NCBI GenBank assembly: GCA_020726505.1
Contig: JAHLEZ010000003.1
Location: 3,162,001-3,226,000 of the forward strand
Reading direction: 5' to 3'
Length of the DNA: 64,000 nt
Source: Leptodontidium sp. MPI-SDFR-AT-0119
Lineage: Eukaryota; Ascomycota; Leotiomycetes; Helotiales; Leptodontidiaceae
The position numbers were made by a program, and so were the translations under genes. The number at the start of each line of letters is the position of its first letter. Positions within the stretch are counted from its first letter, which is position 1. Below the pieces are notes generated by a model. The model made no database searches and had not been told where the DNA came from. It saw nothing but the letters and a program-made list of their open reading frames with translations. Shown here in pieces: positions 8,900-22,700 of this stretch.

Positions 8900-11583
8900 G
8901 GATTCACTTCTGGGTATTTCGGAGGTGCTTTGGTTTGGGATGAGGAGTTAGGTATATTGGCTCCCACAGGGGATTTTCAATTAGTATGTATAAGTATTTA
9001 ATGAAACTTCTTCTACACCAAAGGTCACTTGTCTATGAGCAACATGTGGATTACATACCTGCCATAGCTGTGCTCCGATCGCTTGTACGGAGAAGCTGGT
9101 AAAATGTCGATATCGCCATGCAATTCTACCTAATGTTTTGTTCATAATTCGAGAGTGCCCAAAGCCCCAATTTAGGCATTTCCCCTAGCATATTTCCCGA
9201 AATCTTCTTACTGTCATTCTCTCGCTCATTGTCAATCCTTCCATTTCCCCTATCGCCGAGCAAGTGACTGCAATTCAGGAGGACTCCTCATGTTGTTGCC
9301 CCATGAATTTTCATCTTTCTCATCTACCTCGTCGGCAGGGTGCTTTATTAACCTCTCCGGCTTACTCTAACTTGCGCAAGTCTGGGAGGAAAGGACAGAG
9401 GTACGAAGGGATTGGTTTGATTTTGGTCTTTGGTAGTTCCCAACACTTCGCTGAAGCTCATTATTATATACCTCCCCTTCCATTGAGGAATGTTCGAGCG
9501 TTTCACTCCTAGCTTTCTGTTTCTTGGTTTTTGCATTCACTTTAGTTTACTCCGATTGCTGGTGGCTTGATATAGCATTGCAAGTTCAAGTGAAAGTATA
9601 AAGTCCCTACCTCTTCTTCCTTGCTCTCCTTCTAGTAAATCGAAACAGCTGTTGGAGTAAAGCGAGTCATCAATGTGTCATCACATGGTCCTCAGTATAT
9701 TTGGCATTGGATTCAGAAGACGGTAAGTTCTCCTTTGCTAGGTACATACAGTGCCCGCTCAATTTCTGAGATGTGGCTTCCGACCATGGAGGACGTGGAC
9801 GTGGAATTAATTATGGTTGCCAATTCGAGATTTGTGTCGATCGCTTGTCGTTGCTATTCTCCCTCAATTCGAGGATCGAAACGTAACTCCTACGAATGAT
9901 TGAGCATCTACAACGTGTCAACTCTGGACTATCCAGGTTTGATTCGGTTTTGGATAGCAGGTCAGCTCTCGTACATGAAGCTCGAAGGAGTGGTGCTAGC
10001 ACTTGCTTACATTCTCCACAGCTGTTGGAATTCAGATTGATGTTCCTGGATTGTTCTCGTCCTCTCATTCATACACGTTTCTTCTCTTCCTTAACCTGGG
10101 TTTGGCAAGTTAAGCAGTTACTCAGTTGTCGCTACCTTGGGGACTTTAGAACGTGTTGGCTTAATTCCTTAATTCACGTACGCGGCCTCGACTCTTCTCA
10201 TTCACTGTACGTCCTGAGGTGAGCGCACTTCTTGCATATATACTCTCAACAACTGGCCTTTCCAGAAAGCAAACACCAACCACCGGAACGTCCCTCTATT
10301 GGGACTGATTGCTGGTAGCTGGTTCAAGATCGGGTCCGGATTTGTTTTAGCCTGTATTGCTGAATCCACATGCTCTATCTTTTCAGAAACTCCTTATTTG
10401 TGAATATACTGTTACATATAACTTTCCTTGAGTTCTTGTGGGGTGGGGTTGTTGTTGCTGTCATACTCATCAACGCTGTCGTCTCTCCTCCAATTATCGG
10501 AAAACGTCCGATAGTGCTTTGTGAACACACCGAGGCAGTAAGCGAGAAAAGTGTAAACACAGAAACACACCACCATTCTGCAAAGCATTTCAGCACAAAT
10601 AAGCAATAACCAATATGTGAGCCGGTTCTATTTTGTCTCCAGTAAACGGTTATTAGTGTCCTGTTTTAAATAGCTCCATGGAGAAGAAGTTTGGATTAAA
10701 TATGCGGTTGTCGTGAGGATTCACTCAAGCGATAGAAGCCCGAGTCGATATCCCAACAACGATTGGCAATCTCTGACAAGCCTTGGGTTGTAAGAGCTTA
10801 AATTTATAAGTAATATTTATCTTCGCGGTTCGCTTGAACTAAATTCATAGCTATGGTTGGTAAGGTCCTTTAAATTCGAAGATTCACCCCGCTATCCCGC
10901 TACTCCATTCTGTTTTTCAATCAAGCAGGGATAATCTCCTTCTACTACGATCGTTTCTATGGCTTTCAACGGGATTTAATCACAATAATTATCCTTGGCT
11001 GGAATGAGAATGATATGAAGGGAAGTGCTTTGATCACTGTGGTTCAATTCTACCCCTTCTTTGAAAGTAGGTCTTCAGCAATGCAAAGTTATTCTAGTTT
11101 CAAGGCTTATATAATTAACTTGCAACTAAAGAAGTCTATATATCTTAGTTCTCGCTACCCACTACGAACACTTCAAAGAGAAGCTTCATACTTGAACAAG
11201 GGAGATATCAGGTAGGTAGCTGCTAAAGTGTTCGCGCCTATACATGGTAATCTATCCCCTAATAGTCTAACAAGGTGGGACTACTACGGTTGTACGAAGC
11301 AGGTGCATGCATTAAGCTTAAATTAACATCAGCTGTCGTGAAATTGGAATGCTGCGTATATTCTTGGCATATATCAATACCAATCTCGCTGAGTTCACGA
11401 AAATGTTTAGGGAGATCAGGTGTTGTCATTTGAGCTACAAGTAACTTCGAAACTGTTACATATCAGGTCCCTTCTTCAACCCCATGGTTGATTCGAAGAA
11501 TCCTCCCGTGAATCAATCCCGCCAACATCCCAACTCCCAGTTAGGGCTACCTCGGTCTCCATCTATTCTCTACTTCCATACAT
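8900..11583. other. Gene-poor region
   Basis: About 2.7 kb of mostly AT-leaning sequence. Open frames of 60-108 codons at 9264, 9675, 9896 and 10370 have no recognisable domain, signal peptide or coding bias. No tRNA or element ends were found. Confidence 0.5.
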
Positions 11584-11971
11584 CTACGCACCAGCAGCAA
11601 GTCTGCAAAGTGGTCTCCCCCGCTCCAAAGTGTTCGCATCGCAAGTAAGTCTGCTATCCTCGATACACGTCAAAGCGCCTCCGCCTACGAACAATATCAG
11701 TAACTTATCAAATAACGACAAACAGGAAAAGAGCATGTTTGGTTGTAAAGGTGCGGAGTAACTCACAGTTGTTGACATTAGCAGGGACACAGCGACCGGT
11801 CTGCCCATTGACATTGCAGACATCTTGCTTCAAGCTAGTAGCAGGAACGCAGCATGCTCCAGTAGGAACGGGACGATTGGCGTTCGCTCCTCCAGCTTGG
11901 CGGTCTTCGATGACCATGCCGCTTGCGACGGCGAGGAGCGCGAGAAGGGTTGCTGAGATAGTGAACTTCAT
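11584..11971 (-). CDS. Small secreted cysteine-rich protein (101 aa, 8 Cys)
   Basis: Exon 1 runs 11971-11767 and exon 2 runs 11684-11584. The intron 11685-11766 (82 nt) has GTGAGT and TTCGTAG ends. Exons total 306 nt, giving 101 residues. The N-terminus (MKFTISATLLALLAVASG) is a clear signal peptide, followed by a dipeptide EDR that could be a processing site. The mature part has eight cysteines at 40, 41, 52, 61, 69, 75, 83 and 95, enough for four disulphides. The spacing CC-x10-C-x8-C-x7-C-x5-C-x7-C-x11-C does not match hydrophobins. It is isolated in gene-poor DNA, a setting common for effector candidates. Secretion is well supported; the function is unknown. Confidence 0.85.
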
Positions 11972-12157
11972 TTTGACTAGTAGAAGAGAGGTTGTTATTA
12001 AAGGAGTACTGCGAGACGTAGAAGTAGTTGGAATTACTTTGATTAAGAAGTGACGAAGTAAAGACCGACCAGCGGAAAAGAATGGAGGTAGAGATTGGAA
12101 GTTTGTGAAAAGACCGAGTTGAGAGGAATAATTTTGGAAGTCATGGAGAACAACCAA

Positions 12158-12165
12158 CTTATATA
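12158..12165 (-). promoter_or_regulatory. TATA box candidate for the 11971 secreted-protein gene
   Basis: The minus strand reads TATATAAG about 190 bp upstream of the ATG at 11971. That leaves a leader of roughly 150-160 nt. The match to consensus is good; function is inferred. Confidence 0.45.
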
Positions 12166-15100
12166 CTCCGCGCCTGAGCAACAAATGAGGCTTCCTTGTC
12201 TCGTATTCCCATCGTGACCTCTCAAAATGTCTCTCGCCTCCTTTTTACCAAGACGTAAGTGCAAGCGAGGTTAATGCCTCGCCTCCAGATCAATCTGGTA
12301 TCGATCAAGCGCTAGAACGAGAGCTTCTCTCTTTGGACGTAGATCTAGACCAAACTCGGTTGGGAGACCACGAGGTGAGAGAGTTGAGACGAACGTCGTG
12401 TTCCATGAGGTCGCATCGGTTTGGACGGTGTGGGGAAGTGCTTGGTCTGGGTCGTCTCAAGTTGCTGTTTGAAACCGCGTGTTCCCCACCATTTGCATCA
12501 TGCCGCCTAAAGTTGTGGAATGCATGGCTTCGATAATCCATTAAAGGTGCGAGATAGAAACGAGAAAGTAATGAGCGCATAAGGTGGAGGAAAGTAGTGG
12601 TTAGTCACAGGGTTGGTGTGACCAGAGACATACCTCAACACTGGGCGATAATTTCCTGATGCAAATGCCATAAAGAACCTGTACCCAAGTTCTCGCTAAT
12701 TTGAATTAGTCTATGCTTACAGTAGGGAGGAACAATTAAAGGTGTAGCAAATGCAGCATTAGGTGCTCTTTAAAGGAGCGGGACTGGTAGTGTTGAATGG
12801 CGAGAAGTGAGTGGACAGTACAACGTTTGGTAAAGTGGCTGGTAGAATATATCACTTATGGTATCGGAACCATTGATGACTTTATTATTCAAAGAATCGG
12901 CTTCTGAAGCTCTCGCCCAGAAGCTTCCAGGCAACTATCGTTTTCAGTTCGTTTTCTGGCTGGAGTGACTCCTCATAGAACTCCATTTGAAAGATGCGAG
13001 GTGGCACTCCAGGATTTTATTACAGATGGAATGTTCTTGACTTAATTCTTGAAATGAGGCTACCTCCTGAGAAATTTCTTGGGTAGAAGTCGCAGTCGCG
13101 GATATTAGAGCTTTCTCTTTCCGTTTAGAATATTATGTTTCTCAATAGATCGCCAAGACTGCTCTTTTTTTTGTCATTGCCTTTGGAGGTAAAAGTTTCA
13201 ACGCCTCCCGTATCGATTCACACGAAACAAAGATTTAATTATACACAAGCTATACTCGTTTCAATACTTCTCCATCTATTGAATTTTGAAGTAAACGGCG
13301 TGTGAGATTCTAGCAAGTGTTCTCGCTCAAGGCGGGGTAAGTTAAGTGAGGTAAAAGGGGTGACAAAACAGTCACGGTTAGGATTTGAGAAACAGCGATG
13401 AGTAAGACCGAAAACTATATGAAACTAGAAGTATTGAACCCGAGAAGCTCATTTCATAGTCGCCTATAGCTTAATAGTGGGCCGTGCCTCTGAACTTAGG
13501 AGGAAGTGCGTGATGCCATACCACGTACTTTCATATAAACGAACAAATGTTCAGTTTTCACCTATTCATAGAGCAAAGACAAAACCAAAGCTAAAGCCAA
13601 AGCCAACGTCATGTAACTTAAAGCTATTTTCTAGAGTATCACCCTCTCGTATTTATCGTTCCCCGCCTTCAACATGAATGAGCTCCTACTGTTGTTCATG
13701 TAGATTTCGCGGAGGCAGCTCACCCAGCTAGGAATCGATCTGAGATCCTAGAATTGACAGCAACACTGGGTTGACAACAACATGGTTCCTCAAATATATG
13801 CTGAATCAATTAAGGGCTGTTCCTGCAGATCCTGAGATCTAATGGCACATCGGACGACTAATGCAAAGAATGCCAAATACACAAAGTCATTCAATTCTGG
13901 TCCCAACATTTGCGCGAACCCGGCTCTAATGTGATGGTAAGGAACGGAATCATCTTCTCGCAAATTGGTGATACTTGTACTGCAATCTGTACTCTGTTTG
14001 TGAAGTTCCGAGAGCGTGGGAGAGTAAGAGATCCAATTCCCAGAGCAGAAAGCTGAAAGGTCAAGGTTACGATATACGTTAAAAATAATTTTCCGCTGAA
14101 ATAATCACCTCTATGGAAGGAATTCTGCTACATAAAAGTGCAGTAGCTGTGCTCTACTCCTTCACGGAAAAGCAGATCGATGTTGGAGGGGGATACAAGG
14201 AGTAGGGGAAAGAAGTCACCAGAACTAAAATCTAGTTGTAATCTTGTATTTCTATCAGTTGAAGTCTAGATATCTCAGGCCGGCGTCTTTTTTGTGCCTT
14301 AGAAAGGACTTTTAAGAGGAAGCATGGCATTTAAACGGCCACTCGAGATTTAGTGCGTAGGTGTTGTCAAGTCTATCATTGCTGTTAAAGTCACTTAGCA
14401 TTCTCGTTAACTTGCAATTTGTTAACTAAGTATGGCTAGCAGACGCTTACAGCCTTGGAATGCACCGATGTTGAAATTCGAACTAGACATTAAACCTCTA
14501 GGGAATTCGGTTTCAGCTGCCAAAAATATTCCAGGAGTCTGTCGACACAATGCTAGCAAACCCAGTGTGAGTGACTTGAGAAGCCTTAGACGTTACGGTC
14601 ATACATCTATATCAAAATTAACTGGCTGTGCCGTGGGGTGAAAATGCCTGGACGTTGCACGACGAGTCACGCAGCTGGATGCTCGGATCTATTTACGGAT
14701 CAAATATAAGTACATCTCAAGATTCGAGAATCTTATTCATCAGAGAAGCTTTGCAGCGACTTCACGGCTTTATGATATAGATAGAGTCAAACCTGTTTTT
14801 GGCAAACTACGATATTTCTAGAAACTCCTGCTGTAATGCTCTTTCTCGTGGACAGGTGACAAATTTCCAGGAAGATTTACGTGAGAATTAGGGGACTGGC
14901 AATGGGCTAAGTCTATCTCACAGTGTTCGATCTTCACTGTCGATTTTTTTTTCGGTGTTGTCATTTCTTCATGTTTTTATACGGGAGGGCTAATGTAGGG
15001 TTAGTGTTCTGGAATTTCCTCGAAGAAAAGCTAACTTTGGATTTGGATGGCTCTCCAAAGCATTTGAGGAGATAATGCAATGGAATGAGATAATTGGCAA

Positions 15101-16366
15101 ACGATTCTAAGATATATTTGATATCTCACTTCAATGCTGCACATCATGCCATGGAGTTGCTCCTTCCAACGAGGTGCGAAAGATATATTTTATACGCTTC
15201 TCCTGACGAAATCCAGCGACAATGAAAAAGTCTACAAAAAGGCTTAACTTAAGATCAAGCTGAAGTGTTGAATTAAATTTCCCAGAGCCGAGAGTCTACT
15301 TCACTTCTCCCTCCATTCACATCAATGGTTCAGTAGCTTCTAGCTCTCTGGCACCAGAAGACACAAAAAATAGTATTTCAATCGACTCCTACTTCAAAAT
15401 GAGAGGTAACATAAGCCTATACAACATAGTACTGAAGCAATATACAACTACGCCATTCTCGAAAGAGTCAGAGTCTCTACATCTTCACACCCCGCTCCCA
15501 CGCTGATTCCGTTTTGCCATCTTCGTCGGCAACTCTGCTTCCCCGTCCATTCTCTCGCAATCAAAATCATGTTTTTTTTCTCATCCAAATCATGAGTGTT
15601 GTCATAGCATTAATTGTTGACAACATCAACAAAATCTCCTTTCCCAAGCCACAACCCAGCCAGCCAACCGGCGGGGAACAAAAACACCAGGAACGCACAC
15701 ACGAGAGACCGTTGGTGGCGTTCTATTCGCAGTCAAGGGAAAGGAGGAGAGGTGAGCGGTAACAGAGCTCAAACCACAGAATTTACTCATCGCGTCATCC
15801 TCTTAGGGCTGTATTCAAGTGTTGCGTTGATGGTGAAGATATTTATATGGTGATGTTGATTGAGGGAGTTAAGCGAGTCCCTCTTTGAGGTGAACTTTAC
15901 AGATGATTCGATTTGTGTGGAGTTTTACGATGGAGGGAGGCATATTGAATGGAGCATGGTACCTTGAAGTTAATGATAAGCAGCGTGAGTCTAAGTGTGC
16001 CTTGGGGTCCCCTCATTCGGCTGCACGAATAGCAAGCAAGTGTTTACGTGCGAATCTGCAATTCGACTTTTGAGGAAACCAAAAAGTTGGAACGATTTAA
16101 ACATTGCATTTCCGGGCACCATACAGTAATGAGATTGGGAAACAAGAGCAAGCCTAAAGAGAAAGGTGAGAATTAAGCACAGCATCCGAAGCTTTTCATG
16201 TCAACACACGTGCAGGCCTCGGCATACGTGTTTGCAAACTTGATCCCAACCCCCTATTTCCCCCTTCCCCTCCCAGCACGCGAATAACAACAACAATCAC
16301 GATCATCACACGGTCATCACCACCCTCGCATTCCCTCCAATCCTCTTCTCCTCTTCTCTAAACTCG
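12166..16366. other. Gene-poor region
   Basis: About 4.2 kb without a supportable gene. A 24-base imperfect palindrome lies at 13728-13751 (CTAGGA...TCCTAG). Open frames at 12333, 13477, 14432 and 15514 are short and of poor coding character. Confidence 0.5.
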
Positions 16367-16497
16367 TATAAATAGACAAGACATCTCCCGCCCCCACATC
16401 CCGTCCGTTGCTCGCCAACGCAAATGTCTCACTCACCCACCCACACCTTCACTCAGCCGCCTCCAAACTCCAATCACCAAGTGCGCACGTATAAAAA
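16367..16497 (+). promoter_or_regulatory. Promoter-like segment with two TATA motifs
   Basis: TATAAATA lies at 16367-16374 and TATAAAAA at 16490-16497, both after a long pyrimidine-rich stretch (16240-16360). The only frame following the first is a 73-codon open frame from the ATG at 16424 with no signal or domain. It may drive an unannotated short or noncoding transcript. Confidence 0.3.
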
Positions 16498-19400
16498 GCG
16501 AGATGCAGCACTCAGCTCAGCTGCAGAGACAAACTCTCACACACTCATGCGCACACTCTCTCGCAGACCAGCTTTGGACGGAAATAATAAGTCCCAGGAA
16601 CGGAAGGGAGGAAGGATAGTAAGTAATAAGAGGACGCTGATATAGACCGTAAAGGAGGTTGACGATAGGAGAGGGTAAATAAGCGAAATTAGAAATTGGG
16701 GTTTTGACAACACATCAATTCTCCGAGAACGAACCTGCCCTGCCTGTTACGCAAATTAGACACTCAATATTGTTCGGAGAGATTTTGGGAGGATATATCC
16801 CCGATGAGAAAATTTATTGGGTGGATGGGAGAGTGCGAGTTTCTTGATGAAAGACGTGGGGATGTGTAGATTGGAAATTCATGCGTTGATTCCCTATCTT
16901 CCCATCATCTTCCTATCTCATCACTCTCTCGCTTGAGGTTCTTGAAAAGATGAACGATGATAACAATAGAAACGAAATAGTATCATAGTATCAAGGAGTC
17001 GCAAAAAAAAACCAATCTCAAATCCCCAAACACACACAATGAGGAAATAAACAGCGAGCCACCTCCCATCCAACCCCTCACCTAACAATACGACGCGCGC
17101 GTGAAGCTTATGTATGTACCTAGGTACGGTATGTCCGATCATGATCATGATCAACAATATCTATCCCCTATTCCAGCCCTTCCAGCACCCTGTGGCGTTA
17201 CCCAAAGCCGCTGAAGCCGCTCATCCCCGACCCCGAGGAACTTTCCCCAGCCACACTTAGCGAGATGGCGTAAGCATCAACTATTGACCGCAACCACTCA
17301 CAACCGCTCTGCTAATCTCTTGGCTTAGGGGTGCTGGAGTAAATCCAAATCAAACATCGCGTCCAGAACGCGTCTTTTTCAAGACTACGTAAGGTAGGTA
17401 GGTACGCGATGTTTAGTGGGAAATGTTCGGAAATGCCATGTCTAATAGTTGGCTGCTAGGCGCCTTCGCCTTGCACAATCCTGTTTTTGGGTGCGCTTGG
17501 GAGTCTGTCTTGCTTGCATATCATATCCCGAGGAGCCGGGTCGTATTTTGACTTTGACTCTTGGTATGCAGGTATGGATTGGATGCAGGTGTGTAGTGTA
17601 TTCTGCAACGGGGATTAATAGATGAGGGGTTCATTGGCTTAGGGAGTGGAGGGAGGTTGTTATTGTATTCGGGGATGTGATGGTTTAGGGTGGAGGAGAC
17701 GGATGAGGATGCGAATGGGGTTCTTGGATACTTAGGGAGGAGAGGAACAGGAGGAGCAGGAGGAGGTTGGGACCTTCTTCTTTCGTTCTGTTGTCTTATG
17801 TCTTGTGATATAGCAGGTTAAGTGCAGCTGATGTTCTGCTGCGGATGATGTACAGTACAGTAGCAAAAGGATCCGAGGAGGGGAGATCCACTTCCAACTT
17901 TGAAGTCTTAGAGTCTACCTTAGTTAGGACGTGAGACGTGCATGAGATGGAGATCTGATGTGATGGTATTGGGATGAGGGGAAAGGAACTCAAGTCAACT
18001 ATGTAAGCGAGGGCAGGCCAGCTCGCAAAACCATTCCCTTTTAGAGAGAACGGAGCGGAGGTTGACAGAAGGAGGGAAATCTAGGACGAGGGGATGGGGT
18101 GGGATAGTCTGGTAAGGGGTCCAAACACCAACGGGTGGTGGTGTATGTTAGGGTTGAACCCTATGTTACTTTACGTGGTGCTTGGGGTGTGTCTGTGTGT
18201 TTTAAAGTGGTGGTTTGTTCTGGATGTTTCATTCGTTGGCTTTTGAGATGGTGAGATGAGGATATTCGCTTGGCTTGAGGATATGCAATGGCGTGCTGAA
18301 ATGAATCGGTTTTCTGGAAAAGGCAATCTCTGGTAACAAGTAAAAAAGTTGGTTTCTTCAGACACACAAACACATCCATTATCCGTTCTCAAAAGTCCCG
18401 TTAATTATCAAAGTTGATTTGTCCTCCACATGTCCTTCCTTCCACCAACCTCCCTCCCTCCCCTCCCACCCAAAACGCGGGGAAGTCCACCAGCCCACTC
18501 CAGACCAGGCCATGCCTGATCACCACGAGCAAGTTATCCCCATGTAGGCAAAACAAACCCGACCAGGCCAGACCAGAGCCGGAGCCATTCATCAGCCATG
18601 TACTCGTAATTTTTTCAGCCGCTTTTTCGATCGACGCGCCAATCGCAGTCCCAGGACGCGGTTTTGAAGCGTTTTGACTTTTTCTTGAGATGGCTTGGAA
18701 ATGGAATTGAGTTTCTGTGAGCTCGCGACTGATTGACTGACTTACTGACTGCTTGAGGGGTTCGTTTGGATGTACGTATTGCATTGGAGATCAGATGAGC
18801 TTAGATGTATGCATGCAGGCGATGGGGCGGAACTTAAAGTGCTTGCTGGAATCAAATGCAGATAATACTTGACAAAGGAGGACAAAACCAGTGGTTGGTT
18901 AAGATAGGATAGATCTGTAACTTTACGTATCTTCAACGCCTGGAGAGGAGGGAGGGAGGGGTTTGGGAAACGCAAATATAGGTAGGTAATGTTGTATGTA
19001 TACTTCATAGCTAGCTAGAACTTCGTAGCTAGATAGATAGATAGTAAGGTAAGAAATCTAGGGACGCTGGGGAAGGAGCACAGGACTATTGTATCGGATC
19101 GGATTGGTGAGAAGTAGAGTATTTTTTTTGGTGATAAAAATAAACAAACACTCTTCTTGAAGCAAGGCACGCGATCTGAATACCACGAGATGCAAAGAAT
19201 AAATGAATTGAGATGCAGATGTTTGTTTGGATGTCGGGTACCTGTTCTGCAATCTGGCTATCCCGGGATCTCTCACCCTACCTTGCCTAAATATGCAGCA
19301 GAAGGTCGCAGACGGCCACCCACCGTACTGGATCATCCATTGTTTATTTGTTTGTGACGTGCTTGCATTGTGATGTGCATGCAGAATACATACGCCCGAT

Positions 19401-19680
19401 TTTCCCTGGGCGTCTGGCATCATGTCGTCAAGGCGTTGCGGAGAGCTGACCTCGGCGTCCCCATGAACACGAAAAGTCGCGTTCGTCAGACGCGACTTGC
19501 GCTGATTGATCATCTCGTCATCAGTTTGGACAGGCCGAGTTGACCAGCCCAGCCTTGTGGGTTTTTTTGTTTTGGTGGGGAGGAGGCGTATGCAGTGAGG
19601 GTGCCACCGTCACATTGCCCATCACATTTACTTGGATTGATGCAGTGGTGTTGTGTTGTTTGTGATTGCTTTGAGAATAA

Positions 19681-19710
19681 GAGGCGAGGCGAGGCGAGGC
19701 GAGGCGAGGC
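19681..19710 (+). repeat. (GAGGC)6 pentanucleotide array
   Basis: Six perfect tandem copies of GAGGC, followed by two GCAGAT-like units. Confidence 0.95.
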
Positions 19711-22700
19711 AGATGCAGATGCGGATGTGAGATTGAAAGTTGCCGTGATCGATTTCTTGGATTTCCTGCTTGCTGCGAGCTGTGAGATGTATTCGAGGTG
19801 AGGTGATGTCATTGTCGATAATTTGCTGTCTTGGAGAGGGATTGTATCGTAGTATCTGATAGTCAAAATAAAACCGCTGCATCACGATAATTAGGGCATG
19901 TACAGTACCCGTATCACACCCTACATCCTCACCATTCATCCTTACCCATCTAACCATCAATCTCACAACGTATAAGCTTACCCCATAATCCCCAAGCTTC
20001 CCATCCTATAGAACTAAATAACTCTTCCTTGCGATACGGCATCTCTGGCGTGTACAGAGAAGGTAGGGTCCCATCACTACCCTCAGGCTAAATCCTCCCC
20101 GAAAGAGAACGCGGGGTCCAACCATCGCCTCCAAATGATAATAAGAAACGGCATCGAATAAACGTACCTGCATCGTCACATCTTTTCCCTTGCCCTTGCC
20201 CTGTCCTGAGAGAAGAAAGGATGAAGATGTCGTGCAACACTCCCAACGCATAGCGGAAGCAAAGCACAAGCACAAGTAGCGGAAGGAAGAGATGCGATGC
20301 GACGTTCTCCGCTTCCCTTGAATGGAGTGGTTTTGGTACCGAGAGTCTTGACTCTGTGGGATGGTATTCAGCCGGTGATACGGTACCTTACAATACGGGA
20401 TCTGGATTGGATTGGAGAGGATCCCGAGTCGAGTCGTACGAAATTTGAAGATGCCGTGGACGTTGGTTGTACCCGTGCCGTACCGTTCCGGGATGTGTGT
20501 GTATACACGGAGTTACAGACAGGTAGATAGATAGGTGGGAGAAGTATAGGAAGGATGAAGTCCTACATTGCCGTGCCGTGAGCGAGAGCGGAAGAGCTAT
20601 GTTGTGTTACGATGAAGGATTTTCTTCTCTCGTACTTCCTTGCCTACTAACGTATCCGTGGATATGGGTATGAAGAAACTGCAGATGCAGACGCAGTGTC
20701 CTTTGTCAGTCCTTTACCTGATGGGTGGGTATGCCCAGAGTTGAAGTCATCACCGCCTGCACTCATCCTCGTCCTCATTCATACCGAGGCGGCTCCTGGC
20801 TCCATCTCATGTAAAGAGAAAAGTGAAAACTCCTCCTTGGGACTCTGCATCTCCGAACCCTCCCCCTTCCCTCCCGACTTCCCTTACAGAATGACGGTGA
20901 TGACAACAACAAAACCCAAAATCCACAACCCACAATCCACACTCCAGCGGAGCAATCGCGCAAATCTTCTCTTCTTCCCTTCTCTTTCCCCTCTTACCAT
21001 CACGTACCTTGGCAGGTACTTCGTAGGCACCCTCCTGCAAAAAATCGGACCAATATCTATCCCAGCGCGGTGATTGGTCCTCCGCAACGCGCCAAGCTCG
21101 AATTTCCATCTTCTACTGTAACTGTGGGGAAGTTCAGCCTCATTTCTGACGCGAGACAGGGGCCCTCGGACGGGACAGGGGTACTAAAATGATCCTAGCT
21201 GTGGCTGGTGTATTTCCATTTGAGGAAAAGCGACAGGAGAGAAAGAAGGAATAAAAAGGTGGGGGCGGGAAAAAGTTCAGGAGTTTAAGCTTTTTTGTTG
21301 CTTGGTCTGGACTGGAGGGGTTATCGTGATGAGATCATGAGGGACGAGAAAGAAAAGATGTAGGATGTAAGATGCAAGTAAAGGTAAATAGGAAGGTGGG
21401 ATAAGGAGGGGGGGAAGTGTAGGTGTGTGTCATTCTGCTTCTTGATTTCTTTGATTGTGGGGTTGAAGCTTTTGAGATGGCGAGGCGAGACGAGGAGAAG
21501 AGAGAGAAGATTTCCATACTGGTGGGTGACGACCGATAATCTGTGCGGTTGCCCGGGAGGAATCGCATTTTGGTGTAGTTAGGTAGGTATTTGTGGATAT
21601 CATACCCCGCTACGTTGTATAGAATTCTTCTTTTCGGCTTCTGTTCATTGGGTTTGGAAGAAGGGGCGGTGCCGCTGTGGAGGGGTTGGGCGTGGTGTGG
21701 TGCGTTGAGGCGGTGATGATGCTGTTGATGCGAGACGTCGCGCTTGATGATGGAGATGAAGATGGCTCCGGAGGTAGGTAGGTACTAAGGTAGTTTTGTG
21801 GAGATGATTAATATATTCCTGGGTAACTAGGTAGTTAGATACGTACTAATGTACTCCATCAGCAATACAAATCTGCATCTTGATTGGTGCTCAAGGCCGT
21901 TGTCGCGGTAATGATGGGGTGTTTTTCTTCCTTTCTTCTCTTGTGCTTGCATCATTGCAAGGAGGGGTTGATGGGTTGATGGGTTCGATGGATGGATGGC
22001 GGGGTCATATGTCGAAGATTCTTCTCTTTACTTCCTGTTCATTGGTACCTAGCTACTTACCGATTAATGCAGACGATGCCGAGTCGTGTCGTGTGCTGCT
22101 GCTGCTTACAGTATATGCCGAGAGATGGAGTCCCGTTCCGTATTCCGAGTTTGCTGAATCGTGAAGTCTTCCCTCCCTTGGTGGAGAGTGGAGAGTGGAG
22201 AGTTTAAGTGCGTGCAGATACAGTACAGTCAGTGCAAGTGGAGTTCGAGGGGTTCTTCGGCAGCAGAGGCAATGAAACGAAACCACTCAAGCTGGGTGTA
22301 CAGGTCTCTGTATCAAGGAGGAGTTTTATAATCGCGAGAATCTAATGTTCTGTTCTGTCATGTCTTGTCATGTACCTGGGTACTTACTTCCCTGGGCATG
22401 GAAACGCATGGGTCAAAGATACTCCACGGTCAGGCAGAGGAGAAAAAAAAAGTAGAAAATACGCGTCTTCACCGTAAGTATGAGTACAAGACCGCGATGA
22501 AGCTGTAGATGCTTCATGGACACGCGACTTTGTACTTTGAGATCCACATTGAGGGGCTGGAGCAGAGAGACAATTTTTTTTTCTTCTACGAAGTTTTTTG
22601 AATCTGAGGTACATGATGCGAAAGCCTGTGGTTAAGCAGAGGTTCTTCCGGTCTCCGGAAGAGAGGAAAATGCCGCTGTCAGAGTTTCGCCTGCTTGACT

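Noticed and set aside
13728..13751. tRNA-like segment with a GATCGATTCC box on the minus strand
   Set aside because: No acceptor stem, D-arm or anticodon arm could be drawn around it. It is a short imperfect palindrome.
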